In this document: piece after piece, positions 45,371-57,649 of the stretch
Layout: every line of letters starts with the position of its first letter
How positions within the stretch are numbered: the first letter of the stretch is position 1
Assembly: GCA_002914845.1 (NCBI GenBank)
Contig: JXTC01000405.1
Coordinates: 51,748-115,747 of the forward strand
Reading direction: 5' to 3'
Source of the DNA: Trema orientale
Lineage: Eukaryota; Streptophyta; Magnoliopsida; Rosales; Cannabaceae
DNA length: 64,000 bases
Made by a program: the position numbers and the translations under genes
Notes under the pieces: generated by a model
Database searches by the model: none
Seen by the model: only the letters and a program-made list of their open reading frames with translations
Told to the model about the DNA's origin: nothing

Positions 45371-45921
45371 TAGACATGTCAATGTGGGCTGGCCCACATT
45401 CCGAAGAAAAAGTACGGTACCGGCTCGGTCCAGGTCCACATTTTGTGGGCCTGAGCCAGCCCGTTTCATATAGTAGGAGCCGGGCTAGACCTTAGTTATA
45501 GGCCCACGGGCACGGCCCATAATTCTATCGGCCCACATTAGGCCCACATTTAGTCCTTTTATATATAATTTTAAATATATTTTTTAATTAAAATTTAAAA
45601 AAATCTTAGTTAAATATTTTCATTTATATGCTTTTAATGTTATTTATTTACTAATTTTTGTTTATTTTCAATTTATTCAAATTTTAAAAAAATATGAATA
45701 AGTTTTAGGCCCACATTTAATATTTTAAAGCATAAAATAATAACGAAATTAGGCCCACATTGTAGCCCATATTCGGCCCACATAGGCATAGCCCACTTAG
45801 GCACGGCCCACATAAAATGTGAGCTGGGCCTGTGGGTCGTGCCGGGCCCCTTAATAAGAATATGGGCTAGGCCGGTCTGACTCATATTTTAAGCGGGCCG
45901 GGCCTAGGCATTACATCTCTA
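45371..45921. mobile_element. Non-autonomous hAT-type element with exact 8-bp duplication
   Basis: 551 bp. Ends are 'tagacatgtcaatg' and, complemented, 'tagagatgtaatgc'. It is flanked by the exact 8-bp direct duplication atttcaac (45363-45370 and 45922-45929), the hallmark of hAT transposition. Both halves are rich in 'ggcccacatt' repeats; the middle is AT-rich. The open frames (45257-45469 and 45673-45885, minus) are by-products of the repeats. No transposase. Confidence 0.88.
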
Positions 45922-45929
45922 ATTTCAAC

Positions 45930-48179
45930 CATAATCAAAATGAGGCACAATTGGGATCAGAATTGACAATATTAATAGGGTATTGTAGGCGGCAGTGACG
46001 ATATAAGCAATTTGAGATTTGTTAGAGAAGAAAGTATTTAGGATTTATTAAGAAATGTTGTATTTAAATAATTTTAATATATAATATGACAATAAAGTTT
46101 AATTTTTGATAACATTTATGGATCAATCCCTTTTATCATCGTAAGGACATTAGTAGATCCAGGATGTAAAAACTTCTTAAATTTTTGTCTTGTATTTTAA
46201 AGTTAAAAAAACTAAACTTAAAAGCTTGCTGCGAACGAGCAAATTAGTTTTAGGCTTCTATACCGTCTGTTAGTGACGCATATAATAGACAAAAGCATTG
46301 GACATTTTGCTTATCATGAATTTTGTTACTATAGTACTATTACTATCACCAGTCATTACTAATGCCTATAATTAAAATGTTGATATCAAATTATCAATAA
46401 TAATAATTTTTCCACGGCAATCAATCTCAACACAATAAAATGTTTATGCATGTAGCAATCAATTTCTCCCAAAATTATTATTTATTTGAAAAAAAAATTC
46501 TACTAACTTGATTCATTTTCTATCCAATGTTCTTTGTTTCCAAATTTTTGCCAACTGATTTCTTGCTATACAATATCTATACAACCCATTCAGCCTCCAA
46601 ATATTTAAATTCAGAATTAGTATATATCAGTATATATTTCAAATAACTTCCCTTAACAAGGAGAGAGAAACGACAATAATAACTGCTATTCTTTTAAGTG
46701 CTATGATCATAAGGTCGGCCATTGTCTCTGGTTACTGAGATCATTATTTTGTACTGTAGTTAGAAGAGATCAATTTGGTTATTTGTTTGGTTTCATTAGG
46801 CAAGAGGTGGAAGCTATAGGAGCTGGACACATACGACAGAGTCACAACCTCCTTAACAAAATTGGATAAACCAAACACCACCCATTTCACATTATTTATA
46901 GACACACAACAAAATTAACCCAAAAGAGAAGAGTACTCTTATCCTTGGAAAAACTTGGACCGTTAGAAAAACAAAAGTTTATCCTTGGAAAAACTTGGAC
47001 CCTTGGATTGTCAAGTTGATAGAGTGATAAATAAGTATATATTCATATAACAATTTTATATGTGACTTTTTTTATTTGAATGAACAATTTTATATGTGAT
47101 TTAAGGCTAAGACATGGGTCACAGAATACGGAATTTGGTCAACCAATTGAACGGCTTGATTTCATAGACCAGGTACACACATATCTTGACAAAGGCAACC
47201 ATTTCAGGGGCCATTCTACTTAGCTTTATAGAAATGCAAGGTATACTAAGCCTACTCATATTCGTGGAGCGTTAGCAACACTGCCCCGTTTGTGTTCTTG
47301 TCATTCACGTGAATCAAATTTTGTCCACAACAGTACTCCATCGGATTATCCTATGTATAAACTAAAACTAAAACTAAAACAAAAACATGTCCTCCGAGGT
47401 AACAAATTATATCATAAACTTCATTAAAAGAAACAATGTATTGGAGTTTCTTCACCGTTAATCAACAGCAGCAACAACAAAAAAGAATAATTAATACTAC
47501 GTATCTCAATTTGAATGCTTACTTTAAATTTTCAAATCATCACCCTAGAAGATATTAGTGATTTATTTTTAACTAATTTGAAAGCAAAGTTCTATGTAGT
47601 ATCTACTCCACTAACTACTAGTAGAACTCGATAGACAATTCTTTTTTTTTTTTCAAAATCTAATTTATCCTACTATTTTATTGCTCGAATTCCTTTTTTT
47701 GTTTTGTTTTTGTTTTTGGTTTTTTAAGTAGGTAATGACATAAATGAAATGTTCAAAAAAAAAAAAAAAAAGAAAAATCCACCGAAAAAAGTATTAATTA
47801 TTGTCCATGAAAAGCAAAAAAGGCAAAAGCAAAATAGGGCGCGCGAGTGAAGTGAACGGGGGGTGAAAAGAGCGCGTGAAGAGAAAAGCAAGGAAGAGAG
47901 GGAAGGGAAAGGACGGGGGTCAGCTATAGTTTCCCTTGTATTTGTAATTGTAAATGTAATTGTATGATTCAGCTTTGATGATTGATTCTTTCCTCGTCTA
48001 CTACTCTACTCCACCGTCTCTCCCCGCTCTCCTGCCTTCCCTTTGCTTCCATTCTTCCCTCTCATGTAAGACTTTCCGTCGTAAAAGGCATATTCGACAA
48101 AAATACATATATCTAATATTATTATATATAAACGTATAAAAAACGAGAAAATATATAAAGAAAAATTAAAAAAAAGAGA
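45930..48179. other. Intergenic sequence upstream of DA2L
   Basis: AT-rich with no gene. A 26-bp phrase ('tatccttggaaaaacttgg' core) is repeated at about 46940 and 46980. A purine-rich, GC-richer patch ('gggcgcgcgagtgaagtg') at 47837-47920 and 'gtatttgtaattgtaaatgt' mark the approach to the promoter. Confidence 0.5.
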
Positions 48180-48357
48180 GATTTATATCAAAACAGAAGC
48201 CAGAGAGAACCCCCTCTCTCCCTCTCTCTCTCTCTATATCTTTCTTTCTCCCTCTCTCTCTCTCTCTCTCTCTACATTTCGAGAGAGAGCTCGCTCATAT
48301 GGTGTTCCTTTTTCGCCACTTCAGACTCTTTCTCTCTCTCTAGGATCAGAGAACCAG
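48180..48357 (+). promoter_or_regulatory. Probable first non-coding exon (leader) of DA2L
   Basis: CT-rich leader with two (CT)n runs (about 48213-48233 and 48251-48273). It ends in 'agaaccag|gttcgtcc', a plausible splice donor. The coding start lies 1.2 kb downstream, so a long leader intron is inferred; the T-rich, gene-free sequence between fits. Confidence 0.45.
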
Positions 48358-49532
48358 GTTCGTCCTTCGACTCGTAATCACTTTCTGATTACTCATTCGA
48401 TTTCCATGCTTTGAATTATCCTCATGAGAAGAAAGTTTTGGTTTTGTGGCGAAACTTTGCTCTGCTTTGCTTTGCTTTGCTTTGTTTATGTATGGTTTTG
48501 GCTTGTTTTTTAGGTTAATTTTCTTGGTTGGGAGTTGAGTTTTGATGGCGAATTTCGGAACTTAGGTTCAATTTGTGGCGTTTTGTGTTTCGGTTTTCAT
48601 GGTTTCGGCATTGTATTTGGCCGTGAATTGTTGCTAATTGATCACCGGTACTGCCTTGTTGTGGAAAATTAGGGTTCTTTACCTTGTTTCCCTCGGTTGA
48701 ATTTCGTTTCTGTGAATTGTTGCTTTCTGGTTCATTTGCTTCGTTTCTTGTTCCTTTGGTTTTTCCTGGAATCCAAATTCTTCGGTGAAGTTAGGAATTC
48801 TGTTGGAATTTATGAATTTTCTTTCTGCTTGTGAAGTTCCGGCACTTGTTTTCAGTCGGAAATTGTTGCGAATTGAGCCTCGGACTCGGGGTCTTGTAAC
48901 AAAGATATTAGGGTAATTGGTATCTTTCTCGAGGTTGATTCTATTAGGTACATATTACATGTTTTGTTTTCTCATGCTTGCAATTTGTTGTTTCTGTCGT
49001 TTCTTATGGACAAAGAAAAGCTTTCTGTTGCATGCTTAAAATGATTGGAGCAATATTTTTTGAACTGAATTTCTCCATTTCTAATGTTTGCTGTGTCTGT
49101 TCTTATGAAGCTAGTGGGTGTCTTTGAGAATACGTATTCGTGTATTTACTTGATTGTCTTTTTGGGGGATAACTTTCTACTCTAGCAATATATTGAAATT
49201 TTGCGTTGTTTTTAATAATCACAGGATAGCTTGGACAATGTTCTGTTTCAAGTGAAACTCCTAGCCTGGTGTGTGATGTGATTGCCGTGTAAAAATTTTT
49301 TCGTTTCTCCGCCATCAATATATTGTATTAAGTCGCTCGTTCAATGTGTTTTCAAATGAATTTAAGTGTTGAAAGAGCGTTTCTTGGTTTAAGCACGTCC
49401 AAGTGCATTGCTTTCTATAGAGATTGACAACTGTGGGAGATTCAGGTTGTTTTCCTTTTATTGTGATTGATTTGATTTTGACAATTTGAAGAATAAAAAG
49501 AAGACGAAAAAGAAGTGAGAAGATCATATTGG

Positions 49533-52137
49533 ATGGGTAATAAGCTTGGAAGGAGAAGACAGGTGATTGATGAGAGGTACACAAGGCCTCAGGGGCTTTA
49601 TCACCATAAAGATGTTGATCATAAGAAGCTCAGGAAGCTCATACTTGAGTCTAAGCTTGCTCCTTGCTATCCTGGAGATGAAGAATGCATGTGTGATCTT
49701 GAGGAATGCCCAATTTGCTTCCTGGTTTGACTTCTATTAGACCCTCATTTTAGCTTTTTGTGTCACCTACGAATGCATACACACATGTTACTGTAACTTA
49801 CTCTCTTTTCTCTGGCTTTTGTTTTCTCAATGTTCTGGGAAGAATGCATTATAGCAAAATTTGTAAATTAGTTTAGCTTCGTGGTTCAGTTTTGGTGAAG
49901 TTTTCAGTTTATTGTCATTGCCATTTGAAGTTGAACATTATGTATTGCCTCTCTAATGATCTGTTTGGTCTTTTTTCCTCTTGTTCTAGTCTTATCCAAG
50001 TCTCAACAGATCAAGATGTTGCATGAAAGGAATCTGTACTGGTACTCAAGTTATTGACATTATACCTTACAGATATGCATAGCATTGCTAATCAAATGCA
50101 TCAACTCGATTTTGATTTTTGATTTTTTTTTCCTTGCCCCAGAGTGTTTTCTACAGATGAAGGTTCCCAATTCAACTCGTCCTACACAGTATCCTTTAGA
50201 TTTTAACGGCATTCCTTCAGAATTTTAATGTTGTACCTTAAAGTAAAAATTGATAGCTTGTTTTCTTCCCCTTATTTGGCTTTGTTCTCTCTATGTTTGT
50301 CCCACTTAACTTTATGAGGTGTCCCTTCTGCAAAACCTCGAACTACGCTGTGGAATACCGGGGTGTGAAAACAAAGGAAGAGAAGGGTCTTGAACAAATT
50401 GTAAGGAGTACTTTGTCTTAATCGTATACTCTTGCTTTGTTTGAATTGTGGGAGTGGTTCTCTGATTCTTTTACCAGGCAGATCTTAAATGTTATCAACA
50501 TCTTCTCATATTTATGCAGGAAGAACAACGAGTAATAGAAGCTAAAATTAGGATGCGTCAGCAAGAACTCCAGGATGAGGAAGAAAGAATGCAGAAAAGG
50601 CAAGAACTGGATCCTGCAAACAGAAACATGGCCCAAGTGGAGGTTGAGTACGACTCAGAAAATGGTATCCTTTTACTAAGACTGTCTTATATGTGTTTTT
50701 AAATCAGATATTTTGTCAGATGTGCTGAGAAGTTGTTTGTTATTTTTGTCAGTTGCGTCTTCTACATCTGCTGTTGAAGGAGATGAAATTGTTCCTTCTC
50801 AGGAGTCATGTGCTGCATCAACTTGTAGACCACATCTGCCACCAAGAGGGCACAGGTACATGCTTTCCTTGCTTTTCTTACCAGGTTGGGTTGGAGAATT
50901 GATATTCTTTTTACTTGTGTTCTTTTTTCTAGTTGATTAGTAAAGAGTCATGCTTTTTACGTTGCTTTTTTAACATGTTTTCCAAAATGTTGTCCTGTTT
51001 AAATTTGTTAGATGTTCGAAAGGAAATTGACATTGGCGTCATATAGATCCCGATATGCTATTTTACTGTGTACATTTAGTATAAGTGCATGTGTGTGTTC
51101 TCCAATCACTAGAACTTTTGGTTTGAGATAGTGCATATGACTTGTTGATGGCATCTTTCATGCTGATTACTGCTACTCTCTTATTGATTTCTGAAATTGC
51201 AGGGAGGATGAATTTGACCTGGATCTCGAGGATTTAATGGTCATTGAAGCAATCTGGCTTTCCATTCAGGTAGAAGCTCTAATCTGTAAAAGCCTGAAGT
51301 CATGAGTTCTTTTTTCAATTCAGGCTTGGGATATTTACATTTATATTCAGTCATACACGGAAACTGCATATTCCATACACACCAACACAACCCCTCAAAC
51401 CCCACCAACGGAAAAAAAAAAAAAAAACAAGAAACAAGAAACTGCTCTATGTTTAATTTTTTTTTTAGACTTGGAAACTTGTCTTCTCTTTTACTAATCT
51501 CCAATTCTCTTGCATTGCAAATGACTGATATTTTCAGGATAGTGGCAGAAATAAAACACCGAGTTATGTTGATGTTGCTTCTTCCGGACGGTATGTCACA
51601 GAAGATCGCTATGTCTCACCAGCCATGACAACAGTTGCTGGAGCATCGTCATCATCATCACCATCGGGGGGTCTTGCTTGTGCAATAGCTGCCCTTGCAG
51701 AGCGCCAGCAAATGAGTGGAGAATCCTCGATTAATCCTGAAGGTAATGGGTCAACGCTCAGTATGGTTCCAAGCACTAGCAGGTTCTACAACAGGGTAGA
51801 CAGAGAGGCTGAGACTTATCCACCTCCAGTGACCTCCTCTGACGTATCACTATCACCCAGTGATGGGATGGCTTTGACAAGGGATGACAGAGAATGGAAT
51901 GTTGACCATGGATCAGAGGTGGCTGAAGCGGGTACAAGCTATGCAAGCTCTGATGCAACAGAAGATGCTGGCAGTATGTCTGCATTACCGCCGTCCGATC
52001 AAATTGAGGGAAACCTTCAAAATGTTCCACAACCCATTATTCCTGAGAGTTTTGAGGAGCAGATGATGCTGGCAGTGGCTCTTTCTCTGGCTGAGGCTCA
52101 AGCCATGGCCAGTGGACCTGGAGTTTCCTGGCAGTAG
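49533..52137 (+). CDS. DA2L: RING-type E3 ubiquitin ligase DA2-like (GW2/DA2 family)
   Basis: Eight coding exons: 49533-49724, 49990-50041, 50143-50188, 50319-50400, 50520-50664, 50753-50855, 51203-51269 and 51538-52137; sum 1287 bases (428 residues), frame intact. DA2 and rice GW2 limit organ and seed size by ubiquitinating growth regulators such as DA1. The N-terminus [20 protein letters not shown] may be myristoylated (Gly2). The atypical RING spans residues 59-101: C59, C62, C74, C75, C80, C83, C98 and C101. Where I recall GW2 having a histidine before the last Cys pair this protein has Asn/Ser. After the RING come '[14 protein letters not shown]', a charged helix (about 120-150), an acidic '[18 protein letters not shown]' segment and a Ser-rich tail ending '[18 protein letters not shown]'. 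The intron at 50189-50318 is U12-type. Confidence 0.93.
50189..50318 (+). other. U12-type intron of DA2L
   Basis: Donor GTATCCTTTA matches the U12 consensus (A/G)TATCCTTT. A branch-like 'ccacttaac' ends about 9 bases before the exon boundary ('tttatgag|GTGTCC'), and there is no polypyrimidine tract at the acceptor. The join restores the codon for Gln in 'PTQCPFCK', which the family requires. It is therefore expected to be spliced by the minor spliceosome. Confidence 0.75.
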
Positions 52138-53000
52138 TTTTGGGTCATGCGAATGGAGATATATATCAATCAAATGATCTGCCCATTGCCGCTTAGTTAG
52201 CCGAGTTTCAAGATAGAGCAACTGCACAAAGAGCTGAACGAAACTTGTGTAGAAGTCAAGGTAGTGTTGATTCTCTTTTCTTATGCTCTCTGTGTCTGTG
52301 TCTCTGTCTCTGTCTCTGTCTCTCTGTCTCTCTCTCTCTATAGATCCAAAGTAAACAGATTATTTTAGTAAATGAAAGGCTTCACAATTTTCTATTTTCA
52401 AGCATTTCTAGCGTAAATATATTCTCATTCCGAATCAATTTTCTATTTTCAAGCATTTCTAGCGTAAATATATTCTCATTCCGAATTCTAATAGAACTTA
52501 CTGATCCTTTATCGTGTCAACCGAACCTATTGGTGACCTTGTGTTTTTTTAACCGGGAAAGGGTAAGTGGTGATTCAGCTTTTGCTTGCTACAATTCGTA
52601 AGCCTAGTTATTTTTTATTAGGCGGAGAATAGAAGATTACATTTGTGAATGTCAGCTGAGATTATGGAACAAAATGTCGTTGGATTTGTCTGGAAGTTGG
52701 TGATCAGGGATTCTGCTATTCATGAATTGTGACTTGTTTTTATCGTACTTTATTTTCCTATGATTAGATTTATGATGGTATTAGTTGGCAAATTGTCCTA
52801 CCTAAACGGTTTCCATGTGATAGATTCCGAAAGAGGACATTCAGGAAAATAATGTTACGAACTCTTAGCAAAAGGGGGAAAAAAGAAAAAGCGAGTTGGG
52901 GGAAGACAAGAAAGGTTGTCAACTTGTCTGTGGAAGGAATACCGTGCCTGAGGTTCTTGGATTCATGAAGATCAGACAATCGAGTTAGTTCTTAACGTTT
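52138..53000 (+). other. 3' region of DA2L with simple and tandem repeats
   Basis: Likely 3' UTR. It contains CTGT/CT microsatellites at 52287-52340, then a tandem duplication of about 51 bp ('tctattttcaagcatttcta' core) at about 52389-52436 and 52440-52487. Confidence 0.5.
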
Positions 53001-55780
53001 TCAGGGTAGAGGAAAGAGTTTTATTAAGGAATTAGAAGCTCTAATGACCCTTGTTCAAAACTGATGGGGATTGATGAATGTTATCATGCATTCAACGAGT
53101 GAAAACATCTAGTCCCGAATCCAATTGAGCCATTCAATTAGTGCCTTTCAACGCCGGCTTAATTTTGATTTTGGTGAACTTATGATTATACTGGCAATTT
53201 GATTTTTTTTTTTTTTAGGTTAAACTGGTACTGATAAATCGTTTTTATAGCATAACCTTGTGATCTCGTATTATTTATCTTTTAGTCGCTTTGGTATTGC
53301 TAAAATAGCATACCAACATTTTTTCTGGAGTTTAATAGCAGACTAACAGCTTAATCTCAATTACCCTGCCTTTGAGTCATTGAGTTACTATTGTACGACA
53401 TGATACTATTGTGCAAGCCTATATCATATCATATGACGTTCTTTAGTATTTATACATTCTATGATATATACCGCGTAATCATAAGTCCCACGTCAATTGG
53501 TTTCAAGTGCTATAAACATCTTGTTATTTTGTTACACTAGTTTATTTTATTGTTCTCTCTTTTTAATGTAGTTTCACTCTCGTAGGCATATTTACAATTT
53601 TTGTACACACTTGATTCGATGATTGCATTTGGTTGCCACCGGCTGGCCTCGTTCGAGAAGTCAACGAATAATGGGAGGAATGGTGGGAATAATGAGGTTG
53701 GGCCTAAGAGTAGGTGAAGAGATATCAAAAACATTTATGCTTCACATGCAATGTCTCTTAACATAAGAAAGAAAGATCTACTTCCTCTGGTTTCACATGC
53801 TTTGTTATGGGTTAAGTTTTCACGGCTAGGACCTCCTTAACACATACTTTTCATCAATAAATATTACTAAAAGTTTCGAGTAAGGACCACATCACCTTTT
53901 TCCACAGTATTTATTTTGAATATTTTTAGCATATAAAGCAGAATATGAACAGCTTATAAAACATACATAATCAGAAAACTAAAACCCCTTCCATCTTAAA
54001 TTGTCCAACAAACAAACAAAAGGGACCATTTTGGCTTGTGCCTTTTGGATTCGACAACTTGAATTTTGACTAACCAACGAAGTGAGTCTAAAAGGGAACC
54101 GGCAAAATCTCTCTTTTTTAAAGAGGAACTAGTTTGATTATTGAGATTTTCCCATTTTTTTTCTTTCTTTTTGGCAGAATGTAGCCTCTTAATGAGCATT
54201 TATCACAAAATAAAATTATTGCTATAATTGCAGAATCAACCAAAGTCATTAGCCCTTTTCCCGAGTTTCAGAGAACTTGGAGATTGTAAATAATACTTAT
54301 GAGATTCATACGCTTGTCAAACGTTTATTTATTTTTATTATTATTAGTTTTGTGGTTAGCAAAAAGAAATTGCTAATGCACATATGGCTTACTGCATTTT
54401 GTACTCTTTATGTTATAAAACACTTATCCTTTTATAGATGGTTAATGCACACATGGCTTACTGTATTTTGTACTTTTCCTTGTTATGTTGTAAACACTAA
54501 TCCTTTAATTAATCATTGATTCTTTTTACTCATTGAATTTTTATAAATCATTGATTGGTTAAACCCATTTGTTTTTTCCCCTCAAAAAGGGAGGGAAAAA
54601 AAAAGGACAAAACCCATTTGATTTGTTTCAATTTCAATGGACCCTGCAAGTTGGACTAAGGCAATCACTATTCACTAGTATGTCTTTTTTGTTTTTGTAT
54701 TCGTCTATTAGTGGTTAATAGGGAAGAAAGATGAGAAAGAGTTTGAATCCCACATTTTTTATTTTTTCAAGAGAAAGTCTGAATCCCACATTTTTTATTT
54801 TTTCAAAAAAAATTTTGACCACACGTGCTAAGCAGCCAGTCACTAGTATGCTTACTTGACAAGATCCTTTACTTCTTTCATATTCTTCTTCAATTTTTAA
54901 TTTCAAAATAACAGCTTTTACATGCATTTCGCATTTATGATATTTTTAACTCTCTCTCTTGATGTATCCTTAGTCCTTTTATTCCAAATACAGTTCCATC
55001 TCTTTTCATTATGACATGACAAGTAAAAAAGCAGTGGTCCTTTCATCCTAAAAGTAATTTCTTCCTCACCGTAACCTTTTTCCTTTCTTTGGTGGAATTC
55101 CCACCCAGAACTTCTTCAGTTTATTTTAATGATGTGAACACTAATCTCATCGAATATTGAACAGTAGTTTATCTTGGTCAGTATATTAAGTTGAGTTTAA
55201 AGCTGTGACAGTAGAATTGGCACAAAGGGTATACATCAAACTCTCCCAAATATCTACATGTAAGCCAACTTCCAATAATTCTCAACTCCCAACAAATGCA
55301 ATATAAAAATTTGGACACTTAATCAAGGCATCTTAATGTACAATAATGCAGAGCTTTTTAAGAGAATCAAGGCAAAGGGAGGATTCCAACTCCTATATAA
55401 TACATACATGCACCTATATATATATATATGAGTATAGTTCTGCATGCATCTCGCTAACTATTTTCTATACTCCTATGGTCCAAACGCACGTATTGTCATC
55501 GAAAAAGTAATAAGAGAAGGAAAAAAAAAACACTGTGAATAGAAAAAGGTTTGAACTTTGAAAAGCGACAAAAAGACAAGAGTTAAAGAGTAAGATACAG
55601 GTTGGATTCCCAAAGATCCCGTATATAAATTATGGCATATGATATGGTAATATTGAATTATTTTGATGTCTCCAAAATGACCCTTTTGTCCTCTTCCCCT
55701 TGTCTTTCTTCAAAGGCCAAAGCCACTGTCCCTCTCAGCCTTAAACACCTTTAATTCAAACTTGGAAAACTCTCTCTGTC
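53001..55780. other. Intergenic sequence between DA2L and the ICR gene
   Basis: No gene. Local tandem repeats: a 69-bp period unit ('aatgcacatatggcttactg' at 54375, similar at 54444) and a 38-bp period unit ('gaatcccacattttttattt' at about 54745 and 54781). Confidence 0.55.
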
Positions 55781-57649
55781 TCTCTCTAGGCTCACTCTCT
55801 TCTATGCCACCCACTTTCTCTTTCTAGCTTAAACAGCTTCTGGGCAAGTCTTTTTTTTTTTTTTTACCGCCTTAGCCTTTGTGTTTCAAAAAAAGCTATC
55901 AATTTATAACACCATTTCCCACTATTCTCTTTCCAACAACCCCATAACTTGCCTGCACAACAAGTTGGTAATAATTTTCATTTTCCGAGTCTTTCTTCAT
56001 ATTTTTTTTTCACTGAGGATTTCCATGCAGCTGATGCCACTGCGTTTTTGAGCTCAGATTTAGCTAGTACTGTGATGTTACTGTGGTGCTGTTTGTATTC
56101 AAAGGTTAGAAATTATAATTTGTCTCCTTTTAGCTATCTGGGTCTTGGTGGTGTTTACTTGTTTCTTATCTGTACGGATGTTGAGAAATATGCTAAAGGA
56201 AAACAGAAAAAAAATGATAGTAATGGCTGAAAATTTTTCTATTACACCCTCTTACAAAGTTGTGAGATTCATTATAGTTTTACTTTAATTCCTGGCCTTT
56301 TCAACTTGCCCATTCTGAAAAACAAACGTGTACTTGTACTGGAGCGAGATAGTTATGTCATATGCGTGTTTTAATTTAGAAGATTTATGGTCTTGTATTT
56401 ACCCTTCAGCTTAGCTAAGCTCTTTTGGAAATTGGAAACATAAAGATTAGCCTTCTCTTTCTCGAGGGTCTTTTTCTTTGGTTCTATTTATGAAAATGTT
56501 AACAAACACAAGGTAATTGAACCCAACATGAGTTCAGATCCCTCTTTCTGCAATCTGGATCATTGAATTTCCTAGAGCTTTATGCTTGTTGAGATAAAAT
56601 TGCTAGACCAACATTGTGGTATTTTATTATTCCCTTGCTTGACCTTTAAGAGGAATAAAATAAAGGGGACCGGCATGCATGCTAATTTGTGATAATTAGA
56701 ATATGGCATGCTAATATAAACAAGAAGTATTTGACTTGTTAAGATACTGCTAATGCTTTTACACCATTGAAGTACTTAACTTTGGTTGAAACAAAATTGT
56801 GCATGTGAGTGTGGAGCCGATGTCGAGCCAGAGTTTGATCTGCCCCGAAAGGTTATGGAGCCTTTATTTGAAACAGAAGGACCTTTAAACCACTACCCAG
56901 ATGGGCTTATGTTTTAATGTCTGTAGATATCTCATATTTAGTTGACTTAATGCCTTGTCCAATAGTTTCCAAGAGAAGGCATGCAGTAACTAACTCATTA
57001 TGGATCTTCCATTCAATTTGTAGTGATCCTGTAGTATGAGATTTTTCTCTCTCTCCAAAATTAATGGATTGGAAAATCTGAACTATTAGCCCCGCCACTA
57101 AAGTTAAAAGGACGAGTTTCGTTAATTTGTTTAACTTACGAAACAAGAAAAGTGAAGCAATATTTCTGCTGGAATATTTGGTGTGAAATTTCTCTCTACT
57201 GAGAGCTGACTGGTCCGACTTAAAAGACACAATGGGTTCCAATTGTAGTTGTTTCTAAGATGATGAATTTTAAAAGTGATGTTCACAAGTGAGGTACCTA
57301 GCAGTTTAGAAATGCTTTGCAAAATACTGGAGCATCAGAAGTAGGAAAATCAATGTTTTGTTCATTTTGCTTGTGTCAGAGTCAAAAATTTTGGTTTGGG
57401 AGGGGCATTATCCCCACGTTACTTTTTTACATCGAAATGGGTTGAAGGAAGCATTCATGTATTTAGGATCTTATAGGAGCAGCCAAGCAGGGATATCCAA
57501 GAGCATTTGTTTTCCAGATAATATTATTATGTTAATACCTTTTTCATGTACTTTTTTCTTATTTTTCTTCCACTTATGTCAAAATGTGCAGGTCACAAGC
57601 TTTTAAGTCATTGGTTATACTTGCTGTCATTCAAAATCAGCATAATCAA
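55781..57649 (+). promoter_or_regulatory. Leader exons and leader intron of the ICR gene (inferred)
   Basis: The CT-rich stretch at 55775-55850 looks like a transcription start region. A donor-like 'attcaaag|gttaga' at 56104 and an acceptor 'caaaatgtgcag|gtcaca' at 57590/57591 would give a leader intron of about 1.5 kb. The second exon (57591-57663) then carries the start codon. The open frame at 55949-56230 lies in the leader and is not thought to be a protein. Confidence 0.4.

Noticed and set aside
45257-45885. Minus-strand open frames with Pro/Trp-rich repeats
   Set aside because: Products of the 'ggcccacatt' repeats within and next to the hAT-type element.
55949-56230. 93-codon plus-strand open frame upstream of the ICR gene
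   Set aside because: Lies in a CT-rich leader with a donor-like site in its middle; translation is Phe/Ser-rich without a domain.
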